Source: an uncultured Pelagibacteraceae bacterium (GTDB lineage: Bacteria; Pseudomonadota; Alphaproteobacteria; Pelagibacterales; Pelagibacteraceae). From it: a stretch of DNA of 64,000 bases. The stretch is from contig CACHOJ010000001.1 of NCBI GenBank assembly GCA_902581405.1, positions 186,001 through 250,000 on the forward strand. The letters are read 5' to 3'. The notes beneath the pieces are model-generated. The model had not been told where the DNA came from, did no database searches, and was given only the letters and a program-made list of their open reading frames with translations. Position 1 is the first letter of the stretch; every line of letters begins with the position of its first letter. The translations under genes and the position numbers were made by a program. This document shows positions 1-9,076 of the stretch, one piece after another.

Positions 1-1197
1 TTTAAACATTACATTCCATTGCAACCAAGGAAAAAGCTTTGATTTCATTTGCCAATATAGAGAACTAGGTTTTGTTGGATCAAAGGGTAAACTTGGAGTC
101 ACTTTTCCACCATAACAAAATTCTGCTAACATAACTTTACCGTATGCAACTGTAAGAGGGCAGGCTCCATATCCATCATAAAGTCTATATGCTTCAGATG
201 ACTTATTGATATCTTTAATAATATTGTGAGCCACTATTGGAGTTTGTTTTCTAACTGCTGCACCTGTTTTTGCATTAGGTGCATTCATTACATCACCTAA
301 ACTGTAAATATTTTCATATTTAGTATGTCTTAATGTTCCTTCTTTATGATCTACATCGACCCATCCACCAGCATCAGCTAATGGACTATTCTTAATAAAG
401 TCTGGAGAAGTTTGAGGAGGCGTTACATGAATAAAATCAAATTTCTTTGTAACTTCTTTAGAATTTCCGTCTTTATCTGATTGTTTGAATACAGCCTCTT
501 TGGCATCGCCATTTACTGAAATTAAATTATGTTGGAAGCTTCTTTTAATACCATATGAGTCGCATATTTCATTTAGTGGACCTTGAAAATGAGGTACACC
601 AAAAATAACTGGCTTTGCACATAAAAATTCTAAATTACTATCTTTAAGAGCTCCTTTTTTCTTTAAGTGATCAGCAGCTAAGTAAGCAATTTTTTGAGGT
701 GCTCCTGCACACTTAATTGGCATTGGAGGTTCAGTAAATAATAAATTTCCTCCCTGTAAATTCTTTAAACATTCCCAAGTATAAACAGCCATATCTGAAC
801 TATAGTTTGTACAAACATTATTTTTTCCTAAAGTTTCTTTTAAACCAGCCACTCCATCAAAGTTAATTTTTAAACCAGGACAAACTACTAAGTAGTCATA
901 TGAATATTCACCACCTGAAGTTTTGACTGAATTAGATTCAGGAGAAAAGCTTTCTGCATATTCTTTTATCCAATTAACATAATTAGGCATTACAGATGAC
1001 ATTGGTTTTATGGTGCTATTTACATCATAAGCACCTGCACCAACTAACGTCCATGCTGCTTGATATAAAGATTTTTCTGAAGGTTCTATAATTGATATTG
1101 ATAAGTCAGACTTTAAACTTTTAAGTCTTGTAGCAACTGATATACCAGCGCATCCGCCACCGATAATCAAAATATTTGAGTGATTAGAGTTGTTCAT
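1..1197 (-). CDS. sqr: Sulfide:quinone oxidoreductase, type II (3' end outside window)
   Basis: Flavoprotein expected to oxidise sulfide to sulfane sulfur and pass electrons to quinone at the membrane. I translated it by hand because it runs off the left edge and is absent from the ORF track: 399 codons are visible from ATG at 1195-1197. An N-terminal dinucleotide fold (IIGGGCAGIS, residues 11-20) is followed by PIKCAGAPQK (Cys163) and YGACPLT (Cys346). These match the two redox cysteines of the mitochondrial/SQRDL-type SQR; HVTPP and SPLADAGGWVDVD are further family signatures. FAD-motif GD occurs at about 301. The divergent neighbour is a peroxiredoxin. The last residues are missing; flavocytochrome c sulfide dehydrogenase is the less likely alternative because the CAGAPQK segment is typical of SQR. 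Confidence 0.88.
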   Translation of the reverse strand, partial: MNNSNHSNILIIGGGCAGISVATRLKSLKSDLSISIIEPSEKSLYQAAWTLVGAGAYDVNSTIKPMSSVMPNYVNWIKEYAESFSPESNSVKTSGGEYSYDYLVVCPGLKINFDGVAGLKETLGKNNVCTNYSSDMAVYTWECLKNLQGGNLLFTEPPMPIKCAGAPQKIAYLAADHLKKKGALKDSNLEFLCAKPVIFGVPHFQGPLNEICDSYGIKRSFQHNLISVNGDAKEAVFKQSDKDGNSKEVTKKFDFIHVTPPQTSPDFIKNSPLADAGGWVDVDHKEGTLRHTKYENIYSLGDVMNAPNAKTGAAVRKQTPIVAHNIIKDINKSSEAYRLYDGYGACPLTVAYGKVMLAEFCYGGKVTPSLPFDPTKPSSLYWQMKSKLFPWLQWNVMFK

Positions 1198-1327
1198 ATT
1201 AAAAAATCTAACACTTATAATTTGCTTAAGATACACGTCTTATAAGTTGTTTTTTCAAAGTTAAATATCGTTGATAAACCTCATCAATAATTTATAATAG
1301 TTCTAATTAATTAAAGGAGAGTAAAGA
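1198..1327. promoter_or_regulatory. Divergent promoter region, sqr / peroxiredoxin
   Basis: A 130-bp region separates the two divergent starts. It contains an inverted pair ACTTATAA (1213-1220) and TTATAAGT (1240-1247), whose TTATAA cores could be -10 boxes for opposite strands or an operator. On the plus side a clear Shine-Dalgarno (AAAGGAGAG) lies just before the peroxiredoxin ATG. Promoter assignment is inference. Confidence 0.4.
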
Positions 1328-1987
1328 ATGTTAAAAATAAACAGTATGTGTCCTGACTTTCAATGCAAAACTACTGAAGGAGATATCTCTTTTCATGAGT
1401 GGCTTGGAGATAGTTGGGGTGTTTTATTTTCTCACCCAAAAGATTTTACACCAGTTTGTACAACAGAATTAGGTTCATTAGGACAAATGAAAGCTGAGTT
1501 TGATGCAAGAAATGTAAAAGTTATTGGACTAAGTGTTGATGGGGTAGAGGATCATAAAAAATGGTTAAATGATATTAAAGATGTATCTGGAACAATGCCT
1601 GATTATCCTATAATCGCTGACGAAGATTTAAAAGTTGCAAAACTTTTTAATATGTTAGAAGCTGATGCAGGAACAACATCAATGGGTCGTACTGCAGTTG
1701 ATAATGAGACGGTAAGAACTATTTTTGTTGTAAGACCAGATAAAAGAATTGGTCTATATTTAACTTATCCTATGGCAACAGGAAGAAATTTCCATGAAAT
1801 TTTAAGAGCCATAGACTCTATGCAGCTGACTGCAAAACATAAAGTTGCAACACCAGCTAATTGGAAAAAAGGTGAAGATGTAGTTATTCTTCCAGCAGTT
1901 AAAGATGAAGAGGCTAAGAAAATTTATCCAGATGGTTGGGAAACTGTTAAACCATATTTAAGAAAAGTACCTGACCCTTCAAAATAA
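1328..1987 (+). CDS. 1-Cys peroxiredoxin (Prx6/AhpC-TSA family)
   Basis: Reduces hydroperoxides in the cytoplasm. The thioredoxin-fold peroxidatic motif FTPVCTTE places the catalytic cysteine at residue 44. The length of 219 aa and the long C-terminal extension (VVRPDKRIGL, then the DGWETVKPYLR region) match the Prx6-type 1-Cys class rather than the roughly 190-aa 2-Cys AhpC. The start is well supported by the preceding AAAGGAGAG. It is monocistronic, divergent from sqr, and followed by a hairpin terminator. Co-location with sqr suggests a role in sulfur/oxidative stress, but that is inference. Confidence 0.93.
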   Translation: MLKINSMCPDFQCKTTEGDISFHEWLGDSWGVLFSHPKDFTPVCTTELGSLGQMKAEFDARNVKVIGLSVDGVEDHKKWLNDIKDVSGTMPDYPIIADEDLKVAKLFNMLEADAGTTSMGRTAVDNETVRTIFVVRPDKRIGLYLTYPMATGRNFHEILRAIDSMQLTAKHKVATPANWKKGEDVVILPAVKDEEAKKIYPDGWETVKPYLRKVPDPSK

Positions 1988-2003
1988 AGGGTTAAAAAAG
2001 ATA

Positions 2004-2055
2004 CAATAATCTCAGTTTTAGTTAATGAATACTGAAACTGGGTTATTGTTTTTTT
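2004..2055. terminator. Rho-independent terminator, probably bidirectional
   Basis: CAATAATCTCAGTTT (2004-2018) pairs imperfectly with AAACTGGGTTATTG (2035-2048), followed by a run of T on plus. An A-run just upstream (AAAAAAG) gives a T-run for the minus strand, so it can end both the peroxiredoxin gene and the convergent racemase gene, whose stop lies inside the hairpin. Confidence 0.75.
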
Positions 2056-2750
2056 AATTTTTTATATTTTTTCATTGAGACGTTGGCGATGAGAAGATTT
2101 GGATCAACAAAAATTTTAGATTGTTTGATTTTTTTAAAAGATTTATAAGCAAAAATTGCAATAGGTAACTCTGTACATCCTAAAATAATTTTCTTACATT
2201 TAATTTTCATAAGATAATTTACAGCGGGTCTAATTGCTTTTTCGGCTTCTCGAATTTTACCCATTTTTACAAATTTTATAGACTTATTAACTGAACTTTT
2301 TTGCAAAATTTTGCTAGGGCTCAGCAAATCAAAACTTTTTTCGAAATATTTATGATAAATCTTAGTACTTAAAGTAGCTTCAGTCGAAAGAATTCCTATT
2401 CTAGTATTTTTTTTGGATGTTTTTTGTATATTCACATAAACTTCTTTGGGCATACTTAAGATTGGTATATTAATTTTTTTTTGAAGATCGTCGTGCCAAT
2501 AATGTGCAGTGTTACAAGGCATCACAATAAATTTGCAGCCACTCTTTTCCAGCATTTTACAACCTTCAACAAGAGACTTTAAAACGTTAGAATATTTTCT
2601 TATATTTTCAGGACGTCTTGGTATGTTTGATTTATTATACAAAACAAATAAAGGATATTTTTGATCAAGTTTACCTCTATTAAGTTTTGCAAGCTTATTA
2701 CAGAAATCCAGACCTGCTTGCGTTCCCATTCCTCCAAGAATACCAATCAT
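2043..2750 (-). CDS. Aspartate/glutamate racemase family protein
   Basis: Cofactor-independent amino-acid racemase fold. The N-terminus MIGILGGMGTQAG and the two catalytic-cysteine segments MPCNTAH (Cys79) and LGCTELP (Cys192) define the Asp/Glu racemase superfamily, and both cysteines are present, so activity is expected. At 235 aa the length is standard. It could be an aspartate racemase or a broad-specificity YgeA-like enzyme; the substrate cannot be read from the sequence. It is divergent from an alpha/beta hydrolase gene with only about 59 bp between likely start codons. Confidence 0.85.
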   Translation of the reverse strand: MIGILGGMGTQAGLDFCNKLAKLNRGKLDQKYPLFVLYNKSNIPRRPENIRKYSNVLKSLVEGCKMLEKSGCKFIVMPCNTAHYWHDDLQKKINIPILSMPKEVYVNIQKTSKKNTRIGILSTEATLSTKIYHKYFEKSFDLLSPSKILQKSSVNKSIKFVKMGKIREAEKAIRPAVNYLMKIKCKKIILGCTELPIAIFAYKSFKKIKQSKIFVDPNLLIANVSMKKYKKLKKQ

Positions 2751-2809
2751 AAATTTTTTTGAATTTTGTATTAAAAACTAATTTATACAACTATATTTTA
2801 TCTAAATTT

Positions 2810-3565
2810 ATGCAAGAAATTTATGTAGACGATTTTGGTGACGGCTTTCCATTAGTTTTAGTTCATGGGTATCTAGGATCTTCAGAGATGTGGAAATTTC
2901 AAAAAGAATATTTAAGTAAATACTTCAGAGTTATTGCTCCAGCATTACCAGGATTTGGAGAAAGTCATGATGTTAAATCTTTAAATTCCATAAACTTAAT
3001 GGCAAAAAATATTTTAAAATTACTTGATAACAAAAAAATAGATAAATTTAATTTATTGGGACACTCAATGGGTGGCATGATAGTGCAAGAAATCGCAAGA
3101 ATAAGTGGAGATAGAATTAATAAATTAATCTGTTTTGCTACAGGTCCTATTGGCGATATTCCTGGAAGGTTTGAACCAATAGATAAATCTATTGAAAGAC
3201 TTCAAGTTGAAGGAATTAAAAATCATGTAGAAAGAATACCACCTAACTGGTTTGTAGAAGGCAAAAATTCAAAAAATTATTTTTTGTGCGAAAATGCTGT
3301 TAAGAATACATCAAAAGAGACTGCTAAAAATGCATTAATAGCAATGAGAGATTGGAATGGACTTGAAAATTTGAAAAATATTAAAAGTAAAACCCTTATT
3401 ATATGGGGAGATAGAGACAAATCATATAATTATGAGCAGATCTCTTTATTAAAAAAATTCATACAAGAAAGTCATTTAAAAATATTTGAAGGGTGTTGCC
3501 ATAATTTACATTTGGAGGAACCAGAGAAATTTAATCAAGCAGTGAAAGAATTTTTAATTAAATGA
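2810..3565 (+). CDS. Alpha/beta hydrolase
   Basis: Serine hydrolase of unknown substrate. It has the oxyanion segment VHGYLGSSEMW, the nucleophile elbow GHSMGG, an acid in WGDRDKSY and a C-terminal His in CCHNLHLEEP, so the triad is complete. The ORF track begins at 2759, but I prefer ATG 2810: the protein then begins MQEIYVDDFGDG as usual for the fold, and the 51 bp before it hold AT-rich promoter-like sequence (TATATT) needed between divergent genes. Its stop overlaps the following MFS start by 4 bp (ATGA), so the two are translationally coupled and may form a transport-plus-hydrolysis pair. Confidence 0.85.
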   Translation: MQEIYVDDFGDGFPLVLVHGYLGSSEMWKFQKEYLSKYFRVIAPALPGFGESHDVKSLNSINLMAKNILKLLDNKKIDKFNLLGHSMGGMIVQEIARISGDRINKLICFATGPIGDIPGRFEPIDKSIERLQVEGIKNHVERIPPNWFVEGKNSKNYFLCENAVKNTSKETAKNALIAMRDWNGLENLKNIKSKTLIIWGDRDKSYNYEQISLLKKFIQESHLKIFEGCCHNLHLEEPEKFNQAVKEFLIK

Positions 3566-4731
3566 ATAAAAATGTATGGTTACTATTTGCAAGTAATGCA
3601 TTTGCTTTCTCTGTTGCACCTGTAACAGTTTTTTTAAGTGGAATTATTGGAACTAGTATTAGTCCAATTAAATCTCTTTCAACATTACCTATGTCATTAT
3701 CAATTGTGGGAACAGCTATTTTTATTATAGCCGCCTCTAAAATTATGAGTATTACAGGAAGAAAAAAAGGTTTTATATTTTCATCTATAACAACTTCATT
3801 ATTTGCACTATTAGCAGCATATTCTGTATTAAAACAAAATTTCATTCTGTATTCATTTTCTTGTTTTTGTCTTGGATTTGGAATGGCTTTTGCTCATCAG
3901 TATCGTTTTGCTGCAGCAGAAAGTGTAGATAAAAAACAGGCACCAAAAGCTATTTCCTTATTGCTTTTTGCTGGTATCTTATCAGCTTTGTTAGGTCCAA
4001 ATTTAGCAAATTTTGGAAAAAATATTATTTCTGATGGATTGTATGTTGGCTCTTATCTTTGTTTATCTTTATTAACTTTATCATCTATTATTTTTTTAAT
4101 TTTTTATAAAGAAAACAAAATAATCAATAATAAGAAAAATTTAAAAGGGAGAACTATTTTAGAATTGATATCTCAACCAAGATTTTTACAGGCATTAGTC
4201 TCATCATCTTTTGCTTATGCTGTAATGTCTTTCTTAATGACAGCAACCCCTATCAGTATGCATATTCATGATGATATGACTTTGAATAGTACTAGTTTTG
4301 TAATTCAATTTCATATCATAAGCATGTTTTTGCCCGCGTTGATTACTGGAAATTTAATTAAAAAATTTGGGCATAGCAAAATTATGTATTTTGGTGTTTT
4401 ATTTTTTATATTTACAATTATGCTCAGTCATTTTGATCAAACAGTGATCAACTATCTTTTTTCATTGGTTTTTTTAGGCCTTGGGTGGAATTTTTTATTT
4501 ATATCTGGAACAAGCTTACTAGTTTTAAATTATAAAGAAGAAGAAAGATTTAGAGCACAAGGATTTAATGATTTTATTGTCTTTTCAATTCAAGCTACCG
4601 CAAGTTTAACAGCAGGAATTGTTCTTAGTTTTACAAGTTGGAAAATAATGAACATATTATGTATCCCATTTTTAATAATAATAATTTTCACTACTCTGAG
4701 AGCTGATAGATTGTTAAATAAAACTAATTAA
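3562..4731 (+). CDS. MFS transporter
   Basis: Inner-membrane transporter of 389 aa with about 12 hydrophobic segments and the short cytoplasmic loops of the major facilitator superfamily. The TM2-3 loop ITGRKKG is a degenerate form of the MFS loop motif; a second charged loop, GNLIKKFGHSK, sits between the halves (about residue 265). The start overlaps the hydrolase stop by 4 bp. The substrate is unknown; coupling to a hydrolase suggests uptake of an ester or amide, which is inference. Confidence 0.85.
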   Translation: MNKNVWLLFASNAFAFSVAPVTVFLSGIIGTSISPIKSLSTLPMSLSIVGTAIFIIAASKIMSITGRKKGFIFSSITTSLFALLAAYSVLKQNFILYSFSCFCLGFGMAFAHQYRFAAAESVDKKQAPKAISLLLFAGILSALLGPNLANFGKNIISDGLYVGSYLCLSLLTLSSIIFLIFYKENKIINNKKNLKGRTILELISQPRFLQALVSSSFAYAVMSFLMTATPISMHIHDDMTLNSTSFVIQFHIISMFLPALITGNLIKKFGHSKIMYFGVLFFIFTIMLSHFDQTVINYLFSLVFLGLGWNFLFISGTSLLVLNYKEEERFRAQGFNDFIVFSIQATASLTAGIVLSFTSWKIMNILCIPFLIIIIFTTLRADRLLNKTN

Positions 4732-4796
4732 AGACGTGTCAACTTGTTGCACCATATAGTTATTGTTTATCGACTTTAAAAGAATATATCACCGTC

Positions 4797-5240
4797 ATGA
4801 CTAAATATAATAAATTAACAAGTTCATTTATAATATTAATCAGTATATTTTTTACGAATATAGCTTTAGGTGCGGATGTAACAGTGGAAATGCTTAATAG
4901 GCTTGATAAAGAATCAAATGTTTTTGAGCCTAAAATAGTAAGAGTTAACCCTGGTGATACAGTTCTTTGGAAGGCAACAGATAAAGGACATAACGTTGAA
5001 TTCATAAAAAAGGGTGTACCAGAAGGAGTTGGTAAGTTTAAATCAAAGTTTAATAAGGATGTTGAATATAAGTTCGAGGTCCCAGGAATTTATGCTTACT
5101 GGTGTACACCACACAAAAATATGGGAATGATTGGTTTTGTGGTTGTTGGCGACGACAAATCTAACCTAGATGCTATTAAGAAGTTGAGATTTTCATCAAA
5201 GTCTAAGAAATTAGCACCAGGTTTGATAGACCAACTATAA
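4797..5240 (+). CDS. Pseudoazurin-type cupredoxin
   Basis: Periplasmic blue copper electron carrier. A signal peptide covers residues 1 to about 25 (cleavage near ALGAD). The type-1 copper ligands are visible as His65 (GHNVEF), then Cys103, His106 and Met111 in YWCTPHKNMGM, with the pseudoazurin spacing. Length 147 aa is normal. It has its own short upstream region and is convergent with a HAD-like gene, overlapping it by 6 bp. Donor and acceptor partners are not in the window. Pseudoazurin usually serves denitrification reductases elsewhere; none are seen here. Confidence 0.92.
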   Translation: MTKYNKLTSSFIILISIFFTNIALGADVTVEMLNRLDKESNVFEPKIVRVNPGDTVLWKATDKGHNVEFIKKGVPEGVGKFKSKFNKDVEYKFEVPGIYAYWCTPHKNMGMIGFVVVGDDKSNLDAIKKLRFSSKSKKLAPGLIDQL

Positions 5241-5897
5241 ATCAGCAAATATTTTTGAGTTAAGACGTTTAACTTTTATAAATGAATCCTTGTACTTCCC
5301 AGAGCGGTGATAATCGCCTGGGAAGGCAATACATCTTAATTTAGCTTTTTTTGCATATTTTAAACTAATCTCAGTATCTTCAATTGCTAAACAATCTTTA
5401 TTTGAAAGTTTTAATTTTTTTAAACAATGTAAGTAAATATCAGTTTTATTATTAAAGTTTTTTATAATTTTGTTGTGTCCTATGTAATCAAAATCACTTT
5501 TTTTTAAATATTTATTTAAAGATATAAATACTGCATCAATATTATTTTTTGTAGTAGAGGTTGCAAAGCCAATTTTAATTTTATTTTTTTTACAATATTT
5601 GATTACATTAATTACTCCAGCGCGTGGCTTCAATTTATTCTTTTTTAAGTAATTATTAAAAATTAAAGTTTTTAAATTTCTAATTTTTTTTGCATTAACT
5701 AAAGTTTTTTTTTCTAGACTAAATTTTTTTACCCTTTTTTCCCCACCAGATTTTTTTAACATTGATTGATATAATTTTTTACTCCAATGCCATTTTAATC
5801 CTGAAATTTTAAAAGCTAAATTAAAGCAATTTCTTTGAATATTTGATGTTTCAACTATTGTGCCAATAGAACCAAATAATATGGCTTTAATTGCCAT
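5235..5897 (-). CDS. HAD-superfamily (CbbY-like) protein lacking catalytic Asp residues
   Basis: The 220-aa sequence has the HAD/CbbY layout: an N-terminal strand, a helical cap, motif II FATSTTKNN, and a late acidic motif IEDTEISL. Motif I, normally FDxDGT, reads LFGSIGT: both the nucleophile (position 9 is Gly) and the acid/base Asp (position 11 is Ile) are absent. It is therefore unlikely to be an ordinary phosphatase. It is the last gene of the ABC-transporter operon and its start shares a base with the permease stop, so it probably serves that system, perhaps as a binding or regulatory subunit (inference). Confidence 0.82.
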   Translation of the reverse strand: MAIKAILFGSIGTIVETSNIQRNCFNLAFKISGLKWHWSKKLYQSMLKKSGGEKRVKKFSLEKKTLVNAKKIRNLKTLIFNNYLKKNKLKPRAGVINVIKYCKKNKIKIGFATSTTKNNIDAVFISLNKYLKKSDFDYIGHNKIIKNFNNKTDIYLHCLKKLKLSNKDCLAIEDTEISLKYAKKAKLRCIAFPGDYHRSGKYKDSFIKVKRLNSKIFADL

Positions 5898-6778
5898 TAC
5901 CCTTTAATTGCACCAGTAGTTAAGCCACTTATTACTTGTCTTTGAAAAAACATGACTAACATAAACAATGGTGCGGTTGCTGATACAACGGCTGAAACAG
6001 CCCACATTAAATTACCTTCATGCTGATTTGTACCAAGATAACTTTGAATTTTTGGAACCATTGTGTGGTTTTCTTGATTTAGTAATAATGCGGTGACTGT
6101 GAAGTCATTATATGCCAACATAAGACTAAACAAACCTGCTGTAATCACTCCAGGCCACATCACGGGCATAATTATATACCTAAATGCTTGAAAATATGAG
6201 CACCCATCAATTAATGCACTTTCATCTAATTCTTTAGGAACGGTTTTAAAAAAAGAATAAAGTAACCATAAAGTAAATGGTTGATTTATTGCAACTAAAA
6301 CCACAATTGTGGTTGGTAAAATCCCCCAAATTTGTAATTCAAAAAACGGAAAAAGATATCCAGAGACAAGTGTTATGTGTGGCATTGCTCTAAAAATTAA
6401 TGCTGCGATTAATATCCAAAAGGCATATCTTTCAGTAGATCTAGATAAAGCATAAGCACCTAAGGTTCCTAAGAAAAGTGATATAGAGACAACAAATACT
6501 GTTACTATTATCGTATTTCTTGATGCTTTCCAAAATTCACCCTCAGTCCAAGCTTCAGAATATGCTTTTGAAGTAAATTGGCCACCTGTTTCTAATAACG
6601 TATTAAATGCTGAGATCGCATACCACCAATCAGCTCTAGAAAAAAAATCTGCTCTTACTTTAAATGATCCCCAGAAAGTCCAAATAAATGGAAAGCATGC
6701 AATTAATAACCAAATAATTATAAAAGTTGTGTTAAATGTTTTAAGTGCATTCGATCTTTTGTCTAAACCATATTCCAT
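5897..6778 (-). CDS. Carbohydrate-type ABC transporter permease (MalG/UgpE-like)
   Basis: Second permease subunit of a CUT1-type importer, about six TM segments in 293 aa. The EAA loop that contacts the ATPase is visible as ELDESALIDGCSYFQAFRYI followed by IMPVMWPG. Start and stop each share one base with the flanking genes (5897, 6778), so it is tightly co-translated with the MalF-like subunit. The ATPase gene is not in this run; the only candidate nearby is the divergent one at 13326. Confidence 0.92.
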   Translation of the reverse strand: MEYGLDKRSNALKTFNTTFIIIWLLIACFPFIWTFWGSFKVRADFFSRADWWYAISAFNTLLETGGQFTSKAYSEAWTEGEFWKASRNTIIVTVFVVSISLFLGTLGAYALSRSTERYAFWILIAALIFRAMPHITLVSGYLFPFFELQIWGILPTTIVVLVAINQPFTLWLLYSFFKTVPKELDESALIDGCSYFQAFRYIIMPVMWPGVITAGLFSLMLAYNDFTVTALLLNQENHTMVPKIQSYLGTNQHEGNLMWAVSAVVSATAPLFMLVMFFQRQVISGLTTGAIKG

Positions 6779-7806
6779 TATCTTGCCGTCCTAAATTCTT
6801 TCCAAGTTCTAATTAATACTGGTGCCAACAATATGGCTATACCAATAATAGTCATCATAGAAGTTGCTGCTGCAGAACCAAACAAGATTACTTCTTCGTT
6901 GACTAAATTATCATAGATTAACCAAGATAAAGATTGAGCACTTCCTTCAGCGCTAAAACCAATTATTGGTTCAAAGACTCTAAAATTATCCATTAATGAT
7001 ATTAAAGCTACAAAAGTAACAACTGGATATATATGTGGTAGCACAATATGTCTAATTCTTTGGTATCTTGACGCTCCATCAATAATTGCTGCCTCAACAG
7101 GTTCTTGAGGTACAGTTTGTAATGCAGCATAGAAAACTACAAAAGCAAAAGGAGAATGATGCCAAATTCCATAGATAATTATCGTTATCCATGTAAGCGT
7201 TCTAGATGATTTTAATGATAGATAAGGATCTTCCATCATTAATTGCAAGTTTGCACCAATAATACCTTCTGCATCAATCATCCAAAATAAAACAAGAGAT
7301 CCAACTAATGGAGTAACAATCATTGGTAATATTGTACCAAATATTAATGGGCCTCTTATTTTTCTAGATATTGCATTTAAACTTAATGCTATAATAAATC
7401 CTAGTAATAAAACATTGGGAGTTACAAATAAACAATATGTTAAAGTAAATAAAAGGGCTTTATAAAAAGGTAAATTTGTAACTTGATTGATAAATTCTCC
7501 AAAGGAGTCAGTTTCTTTCCAAAAATCTGAAATTTGCTCAATAGCTAAGTGATTTCTATCAATATAAGTACCAAACCCGTTAAATTTGCCCAAAGGTTTT
7601 TCATCTCTCAATATAGAAGTTGCTTCCTGATCAACAACTATTGAAACTGTACATCCAAAAGGATCACATTTTTTAACTTCTTTTACTACTTGATCATGCT
7701 GGGCATAAAAAGATTGGATACCAGTAGATATAATTGGCAGACCAATAAACAAAATCATTGCCAAACCAGTTGGCAAGAAAAACCAGAAAAAAGTTTTATT
7801 TGGCAT
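6778..7806 (-). CDS. Carbohydrate-type ABC transporter permease (MalF/UgpA-like)
   Basis: First permease subunit of the same importer (342 aa). After TM1 there is an unusually large periplasmic loop (about residues 33-110) containing the pair CDPFGC, then five further TM segments and the EAA loop EPVEAAIIDGASRYQRIRHI. A comparable extra loop is known from MalF, where it contacts the binding protein. It follows the binding-protein gene after a 43-bp gap holding a hairpin. Confidence 0.92.
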   Translation of the reverse strand: MPNKTFFWFFLPTGLAMILFIGLPIISTGIQSFYAQHDQVVKEVKKCDPFGCTVSIVVDQEATSILRDEKPLGKFNGFGTYIDRNHLAIEQISDFWKETDSFGEFINQVTNLPFYKALLFTLTYCLFVTPNVLLLGFIIALSLNAISRKIRGPLIFGTILPMIVTPLVGSLVLFWMIDAEGIIGANLQLMMEDPYLSLKSSRTLTWITIIIYGIWHHSPFAFVVFYAALQTVPQEPVEAAIIDGASRYQRIRHIVLPHIYPVVTFVALISLMDNFRVFEPIIGFSAEGSAQSLSWLIYDNLVNEEVILFGSAAATSMMTIIGIAILLAPVLIRTWKEFRTAR

Positions 7807-7812
7807 TTAAAA

Positions 7813-7839
7813 TTAAGTGGGGATTAAATCCCCACTTAA
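7813..7839 (-). terminator. Hairpin between binding-protein and permease genes
   Basis: Perfect 11-bp stem TTAAGTGGGGA / TCCCCACTTAA with loop TTAAA, followed on the minus strand by only four T before the permease ATG. It looks like a leaky attenuator or mRNA 3'-end protector that keeps binding-protein transcript above permease transcript. Confidence 0.7.
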
Positions 7840-7849
7840 ATATTTATTT

Positions 7850-9076
7850 TTATAGAAAGCCTTGTTCTTTAGCTTTACTGATGTAAGCAGCTTCAACATC
7901 TTTCAATGCTTGTTCTGCAGACTCTTTACCTTGTAAGAACTCAACAATTTCGCTTCCTAATGCACCGTGCATTAAACCCATTTGTGGTAACATCGGGTAA
8001 GGTTTTGCTCCCATTTTTACCGCTTCAATCACACCAATAGATTTTGGTCCTGGTACAAAACCTTCAACTAACCAAACAGCTTGATCAGCAGCATCTGCTA
8101 CCATTTTTTTATTTGAAGCAGCATGAGCTAGAGCTATAAAAGTTGCTTCTGCATCACTGTCAGATCTATTTTTTGCTAAAGTAAATCCATCCCACCATAA
8201 TGTAGCTGCTGGAATATTTCCTCCACCAACAGTTGCTGGTCCAGTTAATTTAGTTGCTGCAGTAATTTTTGCATCACCTTCGTCATCTAATAAAGTTCCA
8301 GATCTTGATGCCCATAATGTCATAAGAGCAACTTTACCAGATTCCCACTCAACTTTAATTGCTTCACTATCATGAGTAAGATAATCAGGATTACTTAAGC
8401 TTGCTAACTTTTTAAGCATATTTAATGTAGCCACACCTTTTGCATTATTGATGTTTGGCTCAGCAGTTCCAGCTTTAAAGAATTCACCACCATGTCCAAT
8501 GAACATATTTACAAATTCTTCAGCTAAATTCCAACCAGCTTTATACGCAGCTGCATACGGATGTTGCATTTTACCTGATGCTCTTATTTTTTCAGATGCA
8601 GCAACAACTTCTTCGTAAGTTTTAGGTACAGGTATACCTAGTTCTTTTAAAACATCTTCTCTGTAATACAAATGTTGAGTGTTTGCCATAAAAGCAACAG
8701 CCATTACTTTTCCATCAATTGTAATTAATTGGGAGTCTTGTATTCCTTTTCCATACTTTTTAACTAGATCATCCATAGGTCTAATTAAATCTTGATTCAT
8801 TAGAGGAACAATTGAACTATTAGCTGCAATTCTTGCTGAAAATTCAGAAGGGTTTGCAGTTAAAGCTGGAACAGCAATTTTGTTGTGTTCTGATGAGTGA
8901 GTAACTTTAAAATCTGCACTTCCTTTACATCCTTTAGCTGTTTCTACAAATGTTCTTAATGCTGGAAAATCATTTGCTAAAATATTTATTGAACCACTTG
9001 GTTTACTGCAATGCCCATCAGCATATGCCGTTGTTCCAAAAAGCACGAACAATAAGGTTAATAGTATTTTTCTCAT
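7850..9076 (-). CDS. Extracellular substrate-binding protein (family 1, UgpB/MalE-like)
   Basis: Periplasmic binding protein (408 aa) that would deliver solute to the two permeases downstream. The signal peptide ends near residue 19 (FGTTAYADG). Family-1 features include PKTYEEVVAASEKI, AYKAGWNLAEEF, a conserved WWDG-type segment near 290 and the C-terminal GALGSEIVEFLQGK. Cluster-type binding proteins of this family take sugars, polyols or glycerol derivatives; the ligand cannot be fixed here. The 77-bp gap from the MetE-like gene gives room for its own promoter. Confidence 0.92.
   Translation of the reverse strand: MRKILLTLLFVLFGTTAYADGHCSKPSGSINILANDFPALRTFVETAKGCKGSADFKVTHSSEHNKIAVPALTANPSEFSARIAANSSIVPLMNQDLIRPMDDLVKKYGKGIQDSQLITIDGKVMAVAFMANTQHLYYREDVLKELGIPVPKTYEEVVAASEKIRASGKMQHPYAAAYKAGWNLAEEFVNMFIGHGGEFFKAGTAEPNINNAKGVATLNMLKKLASLSNPDYLTHDSEAIKVEWESGKVALMTLWASRSGTLLDDEGDAKITAATKLTGPATVGGGNIPAATLWWDGFTLAKNRSDSDAEATFIALAHAASNKKMVADAADQAVWLVEGFVPGPKSIGVIEAVKMGAKPYPMLPQMGLMHGALGSEIVEFLQGKESAEQALKDVEAAYISKAKEQGFL

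Noticed and set aside
3558-3845. Minus-strand ORF of 95 aa opposite the MFS gene
   Set aside because: Shadow of the MFS coding frame; the plus strand has a full-length family match.
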